Shown here in pieces: positions 44,599 to 53,473 of a stretch of 64,000 nt of DNA (positions are counted from its first letter, which is position 1; every line of letters begins with the position of its first letter). Both the position numbers and the translations under genes were made by a program. The DNA lies in contig NZ_CP019966.1 of assembly GCF_003031265.1 (NCBI RefSeq), positions 4,712,001 through 4,776,000 of the forward strand. Direction: 5' to 3'. The notes beneath the pieces are model-generated. The model saw only the letters and a list, made by a program, of their open reading frames with translations. It had not been told where the DNA came from and ran no database searches. The stretch comes from Rhodopseudomonas palustris. GTDB taxonomy: Bacteria > Pseudomonadota > Alphaproteobacteria > Rhizobiales > Xanthobacteraceae.

Positions 44599-44677
44599 GT
44601 CATTGCGAGCGAAGCGAAGCAATCCAGCCCCGTGCACGAGGCTGGATTGCTTCGTCGCTTCGCTCCTCGCAATGACG
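44599..44677. repeat. Family B palindromic repeat, copy 2
   Basis: GTCATTGCGAGCGAAGCGAAGCAATCCAG pairs with CTGGATTGCTTCGTCGCTTCGCTCCTCGCAATGAC. It lies between convergent genes (metallophosphoesterase and the membrane protein at 44736). Confidence 0.9.
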
Positions 44678-44735
44678 GAGGGAGGCGGGAGTTGGTATTG
44701 ACCGGGGGATGCGGTGCCAATGACGCCGCACGGCG

Positions 44736-45287
44736 TCAGGAAATCCGCAGCGCCGCGAACAGGGCGAGCGCAAACAGCGCCAGCGCGCCGGCGATGAAGC
44801 CGAGCACGAAGGTCCATAGACCATTGCGACGCGGCGGTGCCGGGAGCGGCGGAGCAGCTTGGACCGGCGGCAACGACAGCGCCCGCTCACGCTCGACCAG
44901 CCGGCGGGCCACATAGCTCGTCACCGCGTCGGCGATCTTGGCCGCCTCGTGGGATTCGGCCAGTACGATCCGGCCGTAGGCGGTGTCCTGGACGAAGCGG
45001 TACATCCGCTTGTCCCGCCCCATCACTACATGGGCGACCACGTCGATCCACAGCCGCGGCGTGTCGCCCTGGCTGATGCCGCGATCGAACAGCTCGACCC
45101 CGCCCGGGATCTCGGCGAACAGCGGGTCGAGCGAGTCATTAAGGATTTCGAGGCGGGCGATTTCGGCGTCGCGCAGGTCGACGACCACGCCGGTGCGGTC
45201 GGCGGCCTCGATCCGGGCCTGCCGCAACGCATCCTTCAGCCGCATCGGCCTCGCTGCCGTGCTTACGGAGTTCTGAGCGTCCGCCAT
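44736..45287 (-). CDS. Hypothetical membrane-anchored protein
   Basis: The product is 183 residues: a soluble N-terminal domain (about 1-135, RLKDALRQARIEAADRTGVVVDLRDAE read in parts, then FDRGISQGDTPRLWIDVVAHVVMGRDKRMYRFVQ) and a single C-terminal membrane span (about 157-180). The soluble part looks like a compact alpha/beta domain also known from Bradyrhizobium proteins; no function is assigned. A tail-anchored topology with the domain in the cytosol is likely. Confidence 0.72.
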   Translation of the reverse strand: MADAQNSVSTAARPMRLKDALRQARIEAADRTGVVVDLRDAEIARLEILNDSLDPLFAEIPGGVELFDRGISQGDTPRLWIDVVAHVVMGRDKRMYRFVQDTAYGRIVLAESHEAAKIADAVTSYVARRLVERERALSLPPVQAAPPLPAPPRRNGLWTFVLGFIAGALALFALALFAALRIS

Positions 45288-45444
45288 TCTCGACTTCAGC
45301 CTCGTGCCTGCCTGAGCCCGCCGCCGATTAACCTATCAGTAACCCTCCGGCCGCGAAAGCCGGTTGCGGATCAACCAGTTGGCTCATCCACGGCGCTCTG
45401 AGGGTCGTTCCCGCATCCGGCTTGAAGTGCTCCAAAACGACGAT

Positions 45445-45478
45445 GGCGGTCCTGCCGGGTTGCCCCGACAGGACCGCC
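45445..45478 (-). terminator. Strong hairpin downstream of DUF4170 gene
   Basis: GGCGGTCCTGCCGGG-ttgc-CCCGACAGGACCGCC has 15-bp arms with one mismatch, 72 bp beyond the stop of the DUF4170 gene. On the minus strand the stem is followed by ATCGTCGTTTTG, not a full T-tract, so it is a probable but imperfect terminator of the aceA-DUF4170 transcript. Confidence 0.5.
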
Positions 45479-45549
45479 AAAGTCCTTGGACGTCTTCTAT
45501 CTCGTCAGCTCGCCGGGCGGCGCGTACGCCGCCGCGGGTCAGGAGCGCA

Positions 45550-45765
45550 TCAGGCCGGGGTGACGGCCCGGTTCGGCTCTTCCACGATCGAGAACCGAAC
45601 GCCTGCGCGATGGCGGTTCTCTTCGGAAAGGACCTTCCAGGCCTCTTCGGCCTCCTTGCGCGTCTTGAAGGGACCCTTCACCTGGGCCGACCCTTCGACG
45701 AGCTTGTGGAAGTTCATCGAACCGAACTCGCCACCGATCACCCAGAAGTTGCTGCCCGCTGTCAT
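45550..45765 (-). CDS. DUF4170 small protein
   Basis: The product is 71 residues: MTAGSNFWVIGGEFGSMNFHK, then GPFKTRKEAEEAWKVLSEENRH and RFSIVEEP. It is a member of DUF4170, a short alpha/beta domain of Rhizobiales. It lies 24 bp downstream of aceA in the same direction, so it is co-transcribed with isocitrate lyase. Its role in the glyoxylate shunt is unknown. Confidence 0.8.
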   Translation of the reverse strand: MTAGSNFWVIGGEFGSMNFHKLVEGSAQVKGPFKTRKEAEEAWKVLSEENRHRAGVRFSIVEEPNRAVTPA

Positions 45766-45789
45766 GGTCCTTCTCCTGCTTCTTTCCGT

Positions 45790-47424
45790 TTAGCTGAACT
45801 GGTTCATCGTGTTGTGTTCGCCGCCGGCCTTCAGAGCCGCGTCGCCGGCGAAGTATTCCTTGTGATCGTCGCCGATGTCCGAGCCGGCCATGTTCTGGTG
45901 CTTCACACAGGCGATGCCCTGACGGATTTCCTGGCGCTGCACATTCTTAACATAACCCAGCATGCCCTGGTCGCCGAAATATTCGCGGGCCAGGTTGTCG
46001 GTCGACAGCGCAGCCGTGTGGTAGGTCGGCAGCGTGATCAGGTGGTGGAAGATGCCGGCGCGCTTGGCCGAATCCGCCTGGAAGGTACGGATGCGGGCGT
46101 CGGCTTCGATCGCCAGCGGGGTTTCGTCGTATTCGGCCTTCATCAGCTCGGCGCGGTTGTACTTGCTGACGTCCTTGCCCTCTTCCTTCCAGGCATCATA
46201 GACCTGCCAGCGGAAGTTGAGCGTCCAGTTGAACGACGGCGAGTTGTTGTAGGCCAGCTTGGCGTTCGGCACGACTTCGCGGATCCGATCGACCATCGAG
46301 GCGATCTGCTCGATATGCGGCTTCTCGGTTTCGATCCACAGCAGGTCGGCGCCGTTCTGCAGCGAGGTGATGCAGTCCAGCACGCAGCGGTCCGCGCCGG
46401 TGCCCGGACGGAACTGGTACAGGTTGCTCGGCAGACGCTTCGGGCGCAGCAGCTTGCCGTTGCGGCTGATGATCACGTCGCCGTTGCCGATCTTGCTGGC
46501 ATCGACTTCTTCGCAATCCAGGAAGCTGTTGTACTGGTCGCCGATGTCACCCGGCTGATGGCTGACAGCGATCTGCTGGGTCAGGCCGGCGCCGAGCGAG
46601 TCGGTGCGGGTGACGATGATGCCGTCTTCCACGCCCATCTCGAGGAACGCGTGACGGATCGCGCGGACCTTGGCGATGAACACGTCGTGCGGCACGGTGA
46701 CCTTGCCGTCCTGGTGGCCGCACTGCTTCTCGTCCGAGACCTGATTCTCGATCTGCAGCGCGCAGGCGCCCGCTTCGATCATCTTCTTGGCGAGCAGATA
46801 GGTCGCCTCGGCGTTGCCGAAGCCGGCGTCGATGTCGGCGATGATCGGCACGACGTGGGTCTGGAAGTTGTCGATCTGGTCGATGATCGCGGTTTCCTTG
46901 GCCTTGTCGCCGGCCTCACGGGCCTTGTCGAGCTGGCGGAACAGGTCGTTGAGCTCGCGCGAATCCGCCTGGCGCAGGAAGGTGTAGATCTCTTCGATCA
47001 GCGCCGGCACCGAGGTCTTCTCGTGCATCGACTGGTCGGGCAGCGGGCCGAACTCCGAGCGCAGCGCCGCGATCATCCAGCCCGACAGGTAGATGTAACG
47101 GCGATCGGTCTTGCCGCCATTGTGCTTCTTGATCGAGATCAGCTTCTGCTGGGCGATGAAGCCGTGCCAGCAACCCAGCGACTGGGTGTACTTGGTCGGG
47201 TCGGCGTCATACGCCGCCATGTCGGCACGCATCTGCGCCGCGGTGTAACGGGCGATGTCCAGACCGGTCTTGAAGCGGTTCTGCAGACGCATCCGAGCCA
47301 CGGCCTCGGCGGTGACGCCATTCCAGGTCGGCTTGTCCTTGAGGAGAGCTTCGGCCGCTTCGATCTCGCTCTTGTAGGAGCTCGGAGCGTGGATGGCGCT
47401 GATGCCGCGTGGCTGGAAGTTCAT
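45790..47424 (-). CDS. aceA: Isocitrate lyase
   Basis: The product is 544 residues, the long form also found in Pseudomonas aeruginosa. It cleaves isocitrate to glyoxylate and succinate for growth on acetate and fatty acids. The catalytic loop is D-E-K-Q-C-G-H-Q with Cys at about residue 234; ADIDAGFGNAEATYLLAKKM precedes it and NNSPSFNWTLNF follows. It is divergent from an ScfR/RamB-type regulator (47638), whose relatives in actinobacteria repress this gene. The 213-bp gap holds short repeats described separately. Confidence 0.96.
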   Translation of the reverse strand: MNFQPRGISAIHAPSSYKSEIEAAEALLKDKPTWNGVTAEAVARMRLQNRFKTGLDIARYTAAQMRADMAAYDADPTKYTQSLGCWHGFIAQQKLISIKKHNGGKTDRRYIYLSGWMIAALRSEFGPLPDQSMHEKTSVPALIEEIYTFLRQADSRELNDLFRQLDKAREAGDKAKETAIIDQIDNFQTHVVPIIADIDAGFGNAEATYLLAKKMIEAGACALQIENQVSDEKQCGHQDGKVTVPHDVFIAKVRAIRHAFLEMGVEDGIIVTRTDSLGAGLTQQIAVSHQPGDIGDQYNSFLDCEEVDASKIGNGDVIISRNGKLLRPKRLPSNLYQFRPGTGADRCVLDCITSLQNGADLLWIETEKPHIEQIASMVDRIREVVPNAKLAYNNSPSFNWTLNFRWQVYDAWKEEGKDVSKYNRAELMKAEYDETPLAIEADARIRTFQADSAKRAGIFHHLITLPTYHTAALSTDNLAREYFGDQGMLGYVKNVQRQEIRQGIACVKHQNMAGSDIGDDHKEYFAGDAALKAGGEHNTMNQFS

Positions 47425-47551
47425 GACATGATCCCTTCGGTACGAATAATTCGCAGCGCGACATTCGTGACAATCGCGCCTTGAAACGTGCCGAGAGATA
47501 AACGCGAGATGACAGAAGACGTACAGACCTCTTGCGAACGAATGGTGATGT

Positions 47552-47600
47552 CATGTAACTTCAGTACATGTAACATTTGTTATTTTGTAAATTTTGTAAA
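47552..47600. promoter_or_regulatory. Direct repeats in the aceA/scfR intergenic region
   Basis: CATGTAAC occurs at 47552-47559 and 47567-47574, and TTTTGTAAA occurs as a perfect tandem pair at 47583-47591 and 47592-47600. The block is AT-rich, in contrast to the flanks. Similar TTTG-AAA half-sites are described for RamB/ScfR regulators, so these are candidate operators between the two divergent genes. Confidence 0.45.
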
Positions 47601-47637
47601 ACGCGATATCTGGGGCGGAATCTGAAAGGACCCTGTA

Positions 47638-49080
47638 ATGGCCGGCGATTCCGGTAAAAAACTGTTCGTGGGCCCCCGCTTCCGCCGCATTCGGCAGCAG
47701 CTCGGGCTGTCGCAAACCCAGATCGCCGAAGGTTTGGGCATTTCTCCGAGCTACGTCAACCTGATTGAGCGCAACCAGCGCCCGGTGACCGCCCAGATCC
47801 TGCTGCGGCTGGCCGAGACCTACGACCTCGACCTCCGGGACCTGGCCACCGCCGACGAGGACCGGTTCTTCGCCGAGCTCAACGAGATTTTCTCCGACCC
47901 CTTGTTCCGGCAGATCGACCTGCCGAAGCAGGAGCTGCGCGACCTGGCCGAGCTGTGCCCCGGCGTCACCCATTCGCTGCAGCGGCTGTACGCCGCCTAT
48001 ACCGAGGCGCGCCGCGGCGAGACCATGGTGGCGGCCCAGATGGCCGACCGCGAACAGATCCGCTACGAGGCCAACCCGATCGAGCGCATCCGCGACCTGA
48101 TCGAAGCCAACCGCAACTACTTCCCCGAGTTGGAGCAGGCCGCCGAAGCGGTGCGCGACGAGCTCAATATCGGCTCGCAGGAGATGTTCGGCGCGCTGAC
48201 CGACCGGCTGCGCGAGCGCCATTCGATCACCACCCGGATCATGCCGGTCGACGTGATGCGCGAGACGCTGCGCCGGTTCGACCGCCATCGCCGGCAATTG
48301 CTGATCTCCGAACTGATCGACGGCCCCGGCCGCGCCTTCCAGGTCGCATTTCAGACCGGGCTGACCGAGCACGGCGGCATCATGGACGCGATTGTGCATC
48401 GCGCCGGCGGGCTCGAGGATCAGGCGCGGCGGCTGTATCGGATCACGCTCGGCAATTACTTCGCCGCCGCGGTGATGATGCCGTATGCGGCGTTCCACGC
48501 CGCCGCCGAGCAACTTTCCTACGACGTCAACGTGCTGGCGCAGCGCTTCAACGCCGGCTTCGAACAGGTCTGCCACCGCCTCACCACGCTGCAGCGGCCG
48601 AACGCCCGCGGCGTGCCGTTCTTCATGCTGCGGGTCGACAACGCCGGCAACGTCTCCAAGCGGTTCTCATCCGGCACCTTCCCGTTCTCGAAATTCGGCG
48701 GCACCTGCCCGCTGTGGAACGTGCACTCGACCTTCGACACCCCGGACCGGCTGCTCAAGCAGGTGATCGAACTGCCCGACGGCAGCCGCTACTTCTCGAT
48801 CGCCCAGATGGTCCGCCGCCCGATCGCCCCGCACCCGCAGCCGCAGCCGCGCTTCGCGATCGGTTTGGGCTGCGAAATCCGCCACGCCGCCAAACTGATC
48901 TACGCCGCCGGCATGGATTTGGAGAAAGCCGAAGGCACCCCGATCGGCGTCAACTGCCGCCTCTGCGAACGAGAGCATTGTTCGCAGAGAGCGGAGCCGC
49001 CGATCACCAGGACACTGATCCTCGACGAGAACACGAGAAGGGCGAGCAGCTTTGCGTTTAGTAACGCGCGGGAGCTGTGA
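47638..49080 (+). CDS. XRE-type short-chain acyl-CoA regulator (ScfR/RamB family)
   Basis: The product is 480 residues behind AAAGGA (47625-47630). An N-terminal XRE helix-turn-helix (residues 12-66, RRIRQQLGLSQTQIAEGLGI, SYVNLIERNQRPVT) is followed by an ImmA/IrrE-like (DUF955) segment and the C-terminal ScfR domain with FGGTCPLWNVHSTF and Cys residues in CRLCEREHCSQR. Relatives (RamB, PccR, MccR) sense acyl-CoAs and control glyoxylate and propionyl-CoA genes. Being divergent from aceA, it is the likely regulator of that gene and of itself. Confidence 0.9.
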   Translation: MAGDSGKKLFVGPRFRRIRQQLGLSQTQIAEGLGISPSYVNLIERNQRPVTAQILLRLAETYDLDLRDLATADEDRFFAELNEIFSDPLFRQIDLPKQELRDLAELCPGVTHSLQRLYAAYTEARRGETMVAAQMADREQIRYEANPIERIRDLIEANRNYFPELEQAAEAVRDELNIGSQEMFGALTDRLRERHSITTRIMPVDVMRETLRRFDRHRRQLLISELIDGPGRAFQVAFQTGLTEHGGIMDAIVHRAGGLEDQARRLYRITLGNYFAAAVMMPYAAFHAAAEQLSYDVNVLAQRFNAGFEQVCHRLTTLQRPNARGVPFFMLRVDNAGNVSKRFSSGTFPFSKFGGTCPLWNVHSTFDTPDRLLKQVIELPDGSRYFSIAQMVRRPIAPHPQPQPRFAIGLGCEIRHAAKLIYAAGMDLEKAEGTPIGVNCRLCEREHCSQRAEPPITRTLILDENTRRASSFAFSNAREL

Positions 49081-49127
49081 GGCGCGCTCTTTCGTTATTC
49101 GCCCGTTTTGCAGACACGACTCTCCCC

Positions 49128-49205
49128 GTCATTGCGAGCGAAGCGAAGCAATCCAGCTCCGAGCACTGGGCTGGATTGCTTCGTCGCTACGCTCCTCGCA
49201 ATGAC
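49128..49205. repeat. Family B palindromic repeat, copy 3
   Basis: GTCATTGCGAGCGAAGCGAAGCAATCCAG to CTGGATTGCTTCGTCGCTACGCTCCTCGCAATGAC, 47 bp after the scfR stop. Confidence 0.9.
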
Positions 49206-49246
49206 GGAGAGAGACGTTGGCCGCACCGACGAGGGCCCGCACCGCC

Positions 49247-49335
49247 CGTCATTGCCGGGCTTGACCCGGCAATCCATCCCAACAACAGTCAGCTCTTCTG
49301 ATTTGATGGATCGCCGGGTCGAGCCCGGCGATGAC
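49247..49335. repeat. Family C palindromic repeat, copy 3
   Basis: GTCATTGCCGGGCTTGACCCGGCAATCC and GGATCGCCGGGTCGAGCCCGGCGATGAC flank a 28-bp centre. It ends 16 bp before the transglycosylase start codon, so it lies in the mRNA leader or promoter of that gene. Confidence 0.88.
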
Positions 49336-49351
49336 GTTTGGGGAGACGGGC

Positions 49352-50704
49352 ATGCTGCGGCTGAAGGCGACGGCGAGAGATCTGCGGACATCCGTTGGCG
49401 CGATGGCCGCGGTCTTAGCTATCGCGGCGGCCGCCTCCCTCACCGCCTCGCCCGCCCTCGCCCAGCGTGGCGCGTCGTGCCATGGCGGGCAGAGCTTCGA
49501 TCAGTTTCTCGCCGGGCTGAAGCAGAAGGCGGTGGCGGCCGGGGTATCGCAGCGGGCGATTGCCGAAGCTTCGCCGTATCTCGTGTACGATCAGGGCATC
49601 GTCAATCGCGACCGTGGGCAGCGGGTGTTCGGGCAGATCTTCACGGTGTTCGCCGGGCGGATGGCTTCCGAAGGACGACGCGTCAAAGGCCAGCAGCTGA
49701 TCAAGCAATACGCGAACGCCTTCGCGCGGGCCGAGAAGGAATATGGCGTGCCGCCGGCGGTGATCACCGCGTTCTGGGCGCTGGAGAGCGACTTCGGCGC
49801 GGTGCAGGGCAATCTGCCGACGCTGCGCTCGCTGGTGTCGCTGGCCTATGACTGCCGCCGCTCCGAGATGTTCCAGGACGAGACCATCGCGGCGCTGAAG
49901 ATCATCGACCGCGGCGACCTGTCGCCGGGCGAGATGATCGGCTCGTGGGCCGGCGAGCTCGGCCAGACGCAATTCCTGCCGCGGCACTATTTCGACTATG
50001 CGGTCGACTATGACGGCGACGGCCACCGCGACCTGCTGCACAGCGCGCCTGACGTGATCGGCTCGACCGCCAACTACATCGCCACCGGGCTGAAGTGGCG
50101 GCGCGGCGAGCCGTGGCTGCAGGAGGTGCGGGTGCCGGAGAACCTGCCGTGGGATCAGGCGGATCTCACCGTGAAGCATCCGCGCTCGCAATGGACGCAG
50201 TGGGGCGTGACCGCGGCGGACGGACGGCCGCTGTCGAACGACGCGCTGCCGGCATCGCTGCTGCTGCCGATGGGGCGGCACGGTCCGGCGTTCCTGGCTT
50301 ATGCAAACTTCGCCGCCTACACCGAGTGGAACAACTCGCTGATCTATTCGACCACCGCGGCCTATCTCGCCACCCGGATCGCCGGCGCCGGACCGATGCA
50401 GAAGCCGCGCGCCGCTGTGGCTCAGCTGTCGTTCAACGAGATGAAGCAGCTGCAGCAGCTTTTGGTGCGCGCCGGCTTCGACGTCGGCAAGGTCGACGGC
50501 GTGCTCGGCCAGCAGACCCGCAGCGCGGTGAAGGCAATGCAGCTCAAGTACGGCCTGCCGGCGGATTCCTGGCCGACCGCCGAACTGCTCACCCGGATGG
50601 GCGGCAGCGCCGCGCCGGCGCCTTCGGCTTCCGCAGACCCGATGCAGCCGACGGAGCCGCGGCGCGCCAAGCGCGCCCGCCCGCCGGCGCCGCTGCCGCA
50701 ATAA
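49352..50704 (+). CDS. Lytic murein transglycosylase (MltB-type) with peptidoglycan-binding domain
   Basis: The product is 450 residues from ATG 49352, behind GGGGAGA; an upstream in-frame start at 49331 lies in the C-family repeat. A signal peptide ends at PALA-Q (about residue 37). The SLT/MltB catalytic domain has the Glu in ITAFWALESDFG, GNLPTLRSLVSLAYDCRR, GSWAGELGQTQFLP and the DYDGDGHRDL block. The C-terminal PG_binding_1 domain (LQQLLVRAGFDVGKVDGVLG) and a Pro/Arg tail follow. It cleaves glycan strands to 1,6-anhydro products in the periplasm. Confidence 0.92.
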   Translation: MLRLKATARDLRTSVGAMAAVLAIAAAASLTASPALAQRGASCHGGQSFDQFLAGLKQKAVAAGVSQRAIAEASPYLVYDQGIVNRDRGQRVFGQIFTVFAGRMASEGRRVKGQQLIKQYANAFARAEKEYGVPPAVITAFWALESDFGAVQGNLPTLRSLVSLAYDCRRSEMFQDETIAALKIIDRGDLSPGEMIGSWAGELGQTQFLPRHYFDYAVDYDGDGHRDLLHSAPDVIGSTANYIATGLKWRRGEPWLQEVRVPENLPWDQADLTVKHPRSQWTQWGVTAADGRPLSNDALPASLLLPMGRHGPAFLAYANFAAYTEWNNSLIYSTTAAYLATRIAGAGPMQKPRAAVAQLSFNEMKQLQQLLVRAGFDVGKVDGVLGQQTRSAVKAMQLKYGLPADSWPTAELLTRMGGSAAPAPSASADPMQPTEPRRAKRARPPAPLPQ

Positions 50705-50785
50705 CCGAAAAATCCGTCCCGCGGCTTTTCAAATTCCGCCGACTTGCTCTAGGGTGCGACGCAATAACACTCTGGAGGAAACGAC

Positions 50786-51970
50786 GTGCGTCATCTGTTG
50801 ATTATGACAGCCACGGCTGTCGCGCTGGCTACCACCGCGGTCCATGCCGCCGATGACCTCAAGATCGCGCTGATCTACGGCAAGACCGGCCCGCTCGAAG
50901 CCTACGCCAAGCAGACTGAAACCGGCCTGATGATGGGGCTGGAATACGCCACCAAAGGCACGATGACGCTCGACGGCCGCAAGATCGTGGTGATCACCAA
51001 GGACGATCAGAGCAAGCCGGACCTCTCCAAAGCCGCTCTCGCCGAAGCCTATCAGGATGACGGCGCCGACATCGCGATCGGCACCTCGTCGTCGGCCGCA
51101 GCGCTCGCCGATCTGCCGGTCGCCGAAGAAAACAAGAAGATCCTGATCGTCGAGCCCGCCGTGGCCGACCAGATCACCGGCGAGAAGTGGAACCGCTACA
51201 TCTTCCGCACCGGCCGCAACTCGTCGCAGGACGCGATCTCCAACGCGGTCGCGATCGGCAAGCAGGGCGTCACCATCGCCACCCTGGCGCAGGACTACGC
51301 GTTCGGCCGCGACGGCGTCGCCGCCTTCAAGGAAGCGCTGGCCAAGACCGGCGCGACGCTGGCCGCCGAGGAATACGTGCCGACCACCACCACCGACTTC
51401 ACCGCTGTCGGCCAGCGGCTGTTTGATGCGCTGAAGGACAAGCCGGGCAAGAAAATCATTTGGGTGATTTGGGCCGGCGGCGGCGATCCGCTGACCAAGC
51501 TGCAGGACATGGACCCGAAGCGCTACGGCATCGAACTGTCGACCGGCGGCAACATCCTGCCTGCGCTCGCCGCCTATAAGCGCCTGCCCGGCATGGAAGG
51601 CGCGACCTATTACTACTACGACATCCCGAAGAACCCGATCAACGAGTGGCTGGTCACCGAGCACCAGAAGCGCTTCAACGCGCCGCCGGACTTCTTCACC
51701 GCCGGTGGCTTCTCGGCCGCGATGGCCGTGGTCACCGCCGTGCAGAAGGCGAAGTCGACCGACACCGAGAAGCTGATCGCCGCGATGGAGGGCATGGAGT
51801 TCGACACGCCCAAGGGCAAGATGATGTTCCGCAAGGAAGACCATCAGGCGCTGCAGAGCATGTATCACTTCAAGGTCAAGGTCGACCCGGCCGTCGCCTG
51901 GGCGGTGCTGGAGCCGGTGCGCGAATTGAAGATCGAGGAAATGGACATCCCGATCCGGAATAAAAAGTAA
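50786..51970 (+). CDS. ABC transporter substrate-binding protein, branched-chain (HAAT) type
   Basis: The product is 394 residues from GTG 50786, with GGAGGAA 6 bases upstream. A signal peptide (residues 1-22, MRHLLIMTATAVALATTAVHA) precedes a two-lobed periplasmic binding protein of the LivJ/LivK kind (LKIALIYGKTGPLEAYAKQT, AAALADLPVAEENKKILI). It lies upstream of the transporter genes livG, livF, livH and livM. In R. palustris many such proteins bind aromatic acids rather than amino acids, so the ligand is not assigned. Confidence 0.9.
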   Translation: MRHLLIMTATAVALATTAVHAADDLKIALIYGKTGPLEAYAKQTETGLMMGLEYATKGTMTLDGRKIVVITKDDQSKPDLSKAALAEAYQDDGADIAIGTSSSAAALADLPVAEENKKILIVEPAVADQITGEKWNRYIFRTGRNSSQDAISNAVAIGKQGVTIATLAQDYAFGRDGVAAFKEALAKTGATLAAEEYVPTTTTDFTAVGQRLFDALKDKPGKKIIWVIWAGGGDPLTKLQDMDPKRYGIELSTGGNILPALAAYKRLPGMEGATYYYYDIPKNPINEWLVTEHQKRFNAPPDFFTAGGFSAAMAVVTAVQKAKSTDTEKLIAAMEGMEFDTPKGKMMFRKEDHQALQSMYHFKVKVDPAVAWAVLEPVRELKIEEMDIPIRNKK

Positions 51971-51982
51971 TTGCCGGGCGGG

Positions 51983-52103
51983 AGTCATTCCGGGGCGCGC
52001 GTCAGCGCGAACCCGGAATCCCGACATGTCCCGCGCCACTTTTTCAGGTGGCCTGAATCTCGAGATTCCGGGTTCGCGAGCTGCGCTCGCGCCCCGGAAT
52101 GAC
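51983..52103. repeat. Family A palindromic repeat, copy 4
   Basis: GTCATTCCGGGGCGCGC with GAACCCGGAATCC, then GAGATTCCGGGTTCGCG and CGCGCCCCGGAATGAC. It lies 13 bp after the substrate-binding protein gene. Confidence 0.9.
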
Positions 52104-52147
52104 GAACTCTAGCGATGAGGCTCGTCGCCTGCCTCACTCACAAACCG

Positions 52148-52246
52148 TCACCACCCGCGCATGCGGGTGGCCCAGTATCCCAGGGCGACGGTGATGAACC
52201 GAAGCGCTGCAGCGTACTGGATCCTCCGCATTCGCGGAGGATGACG
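52148..52246. repeat. Family E palindromic repeat, copy 2 (diverged)
   Basis: CACCCGCGCATGCGGGTGGCCCAGTATCC and TACTGGATCCTCCGCATTCG-CGGAGGATGAC form two hairpins related to the element at 15144. Together with the preceding A copy it fills most of the 357-bp gap before livG; the remainder is plain sequence without a gene. Confidence 0.65.
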
Positions 52247-52327
52247 ACGGGATTGGGGAGACGTCGTGCACCACTCATGCTCCACTACGCCTTCGATGAT
52301 GCTCTGACGTTGCGGTGACCGTGCTCC

Positions 52328-53092
52328 ATGACCACCCTCGAGACCCAATCCCTCACCATCCGGTTCGGCGGCCATGTCGCGGTCGATGCGGTGAGTTGCG
52401 CGTTTCGCCCCGGGGAGCTGACCGCGATCGTCGGGCCGAACGGCGCCGGCAAGACGACGTATTTCAACCTGATCTCCGGGCAACTCCGCCCGAGCGGCGG
52501 CCGCATCCTGTTCAACGGCGCCGACATCACCAAGATGACCGCGCCGCTGCGCACCCGCGCCGGGCTCGGCCGCGCGTTCCAGCTCACCAATCTGTTTCCC
52601 AATCTGTCGGTCGAAGAGAATGTTCGCCTCGCCGTGCAGGCGCACAGCGGCACGCATTACGACATGCTGCGGCCGTGGCGGACGCGGCGCGACCTGATCG
52701 AACGCGCCGACGCCATCCTCGACAGCGTTGCGCTGGGCGCCCGCCGCAATGTCGCCGCCACCGCGCTGTCGCACGGCGACCAGCGCAAGCTCGAAGTCGC
52801 GCTGATGATGGCGCTGGAGCCCAAGGTCTACATGTTCGACGAACCGACCGCCGGCATGAGCGTCGACGAGGTGCCAGTGGTGCTCGACCTGATCGCGCGG
52901 CTGAAGACCGACCCGTCCAAGATCATCCTCTTGGTCGAACACAAGATGGACGTCGTCCGCTCCCTCGCCGACCGCATCATCGTCCTCCACCACGGCAAGC
53001 TCGTCGCCGACGGCAAACCCGCCGAGGTGATCGCTTCGCCGATCGTGCAAGAGGCGTATCTGGGCATTGCACCGGGCAAGAGTGCGGCGTGA
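52328..53092 (+). CDS. livG: HAAT ABC transporter ATPase (LivG-type)
   Basis: The product is 254 residues. Walker A G-P-N-G-A-G-K-T-T is at about residues 36-44, the Q-loop follows (FQLTNLFPNLSVEEN), the signature is L-S-H-G-D-Q-R-K-L (the LivG variant of LSGGQ) and Walker B/D-loop is VYMFDEPTAGMSV, with the switch His in LLVEHKMD. The C-terminal LGIAPGK is typical of LivG. It works with livF, livH, livM and the binding protein at 50786. Confidence 0.92.
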   Translation: MTTLETQSLTIRFGGHVAVDAVSCAFRPGELTAIVGPNGAGKTTYFNLISGQLRPSGGRILFNGADITKMTAPLRTRAGLGRAFQLTNLFPNLSVEENVRLAVQAHSGTHYDMLRPWRTRRDLIERADAILDSVALGARRNVAATALSHGDQRKLEVALMMALEPKVYMFDEPTAGMSVDEVPVVLDLIARLKTDPSKIILLVEHKMDVVRSLADRIIVLHHGKLVADGKPAEVIASPIVQEAYLGIAPGKSAA

Positions 53093-53171
53093 GAGTGATG
53101 ATGAAAATATCGAATGCTTCGATTTTGGTGACGCCAGCTTCTGCGGTGTTGGTCACGCCCCCTCCCCTCAC

Positions 53172-53287
53172 GCCAGCGAGCCCCCTCTCCCGCTTGCGGG
53201 AGAGGGTTGGGCTGAGGGCGCCACAAGGATGGCGTCCCGTTGTGGCCCCCCACCCCCGACCCCTCCCCGCAAGGGGGAGGGGAGCAG
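53172..53287. repeat. Family F repeat, tandem copy 1 (116 bp)
   Basis: This unit and the one at 53358-53473 are both 116 bp and differ at three positions. Each contains CTCTCCCGC-TT-GCGGGAGAG and CCCTCCCCGC-AA-GGGGGAGGGG, two strong GC hairpins. The spacing from start to start is 186 bp. The rest of the 427-bp livG-livF gap has no gene. Confidence 0.93.
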
Positions 53288-53357
53288 AGGCGCCTCGTCA
53301 CGGCGGGCAGCGCATGACTGATCGATCGATGATGTTGCTAACGCCCTTTCCCCGCGC

Positions 53358-53473
53358 GCCAGCGAGCTCCCTCTCCCGCTTGCGGGAGAGGGTTGGGGTG
53401 AGGGCGCCACAAGGATGGCGTCCCGTTGTGGCCCCCCACCCTCGACCCCTCCCCGCAAGGGGGAGGGGAGCAG
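53358..53473. repeat. Family F repeat, tandem copy 2 (116 bp)
   Basis: Second unit of the tandem pair, ending 46 bp before the livF start codon. The sequence between the two units also resembles the livF start region (ATGACTGATC at 53314 versus ATGACCGACC at 53520), suggesting that the duplicated segment reached into the 5' end of livF. Confidence 0.9.
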
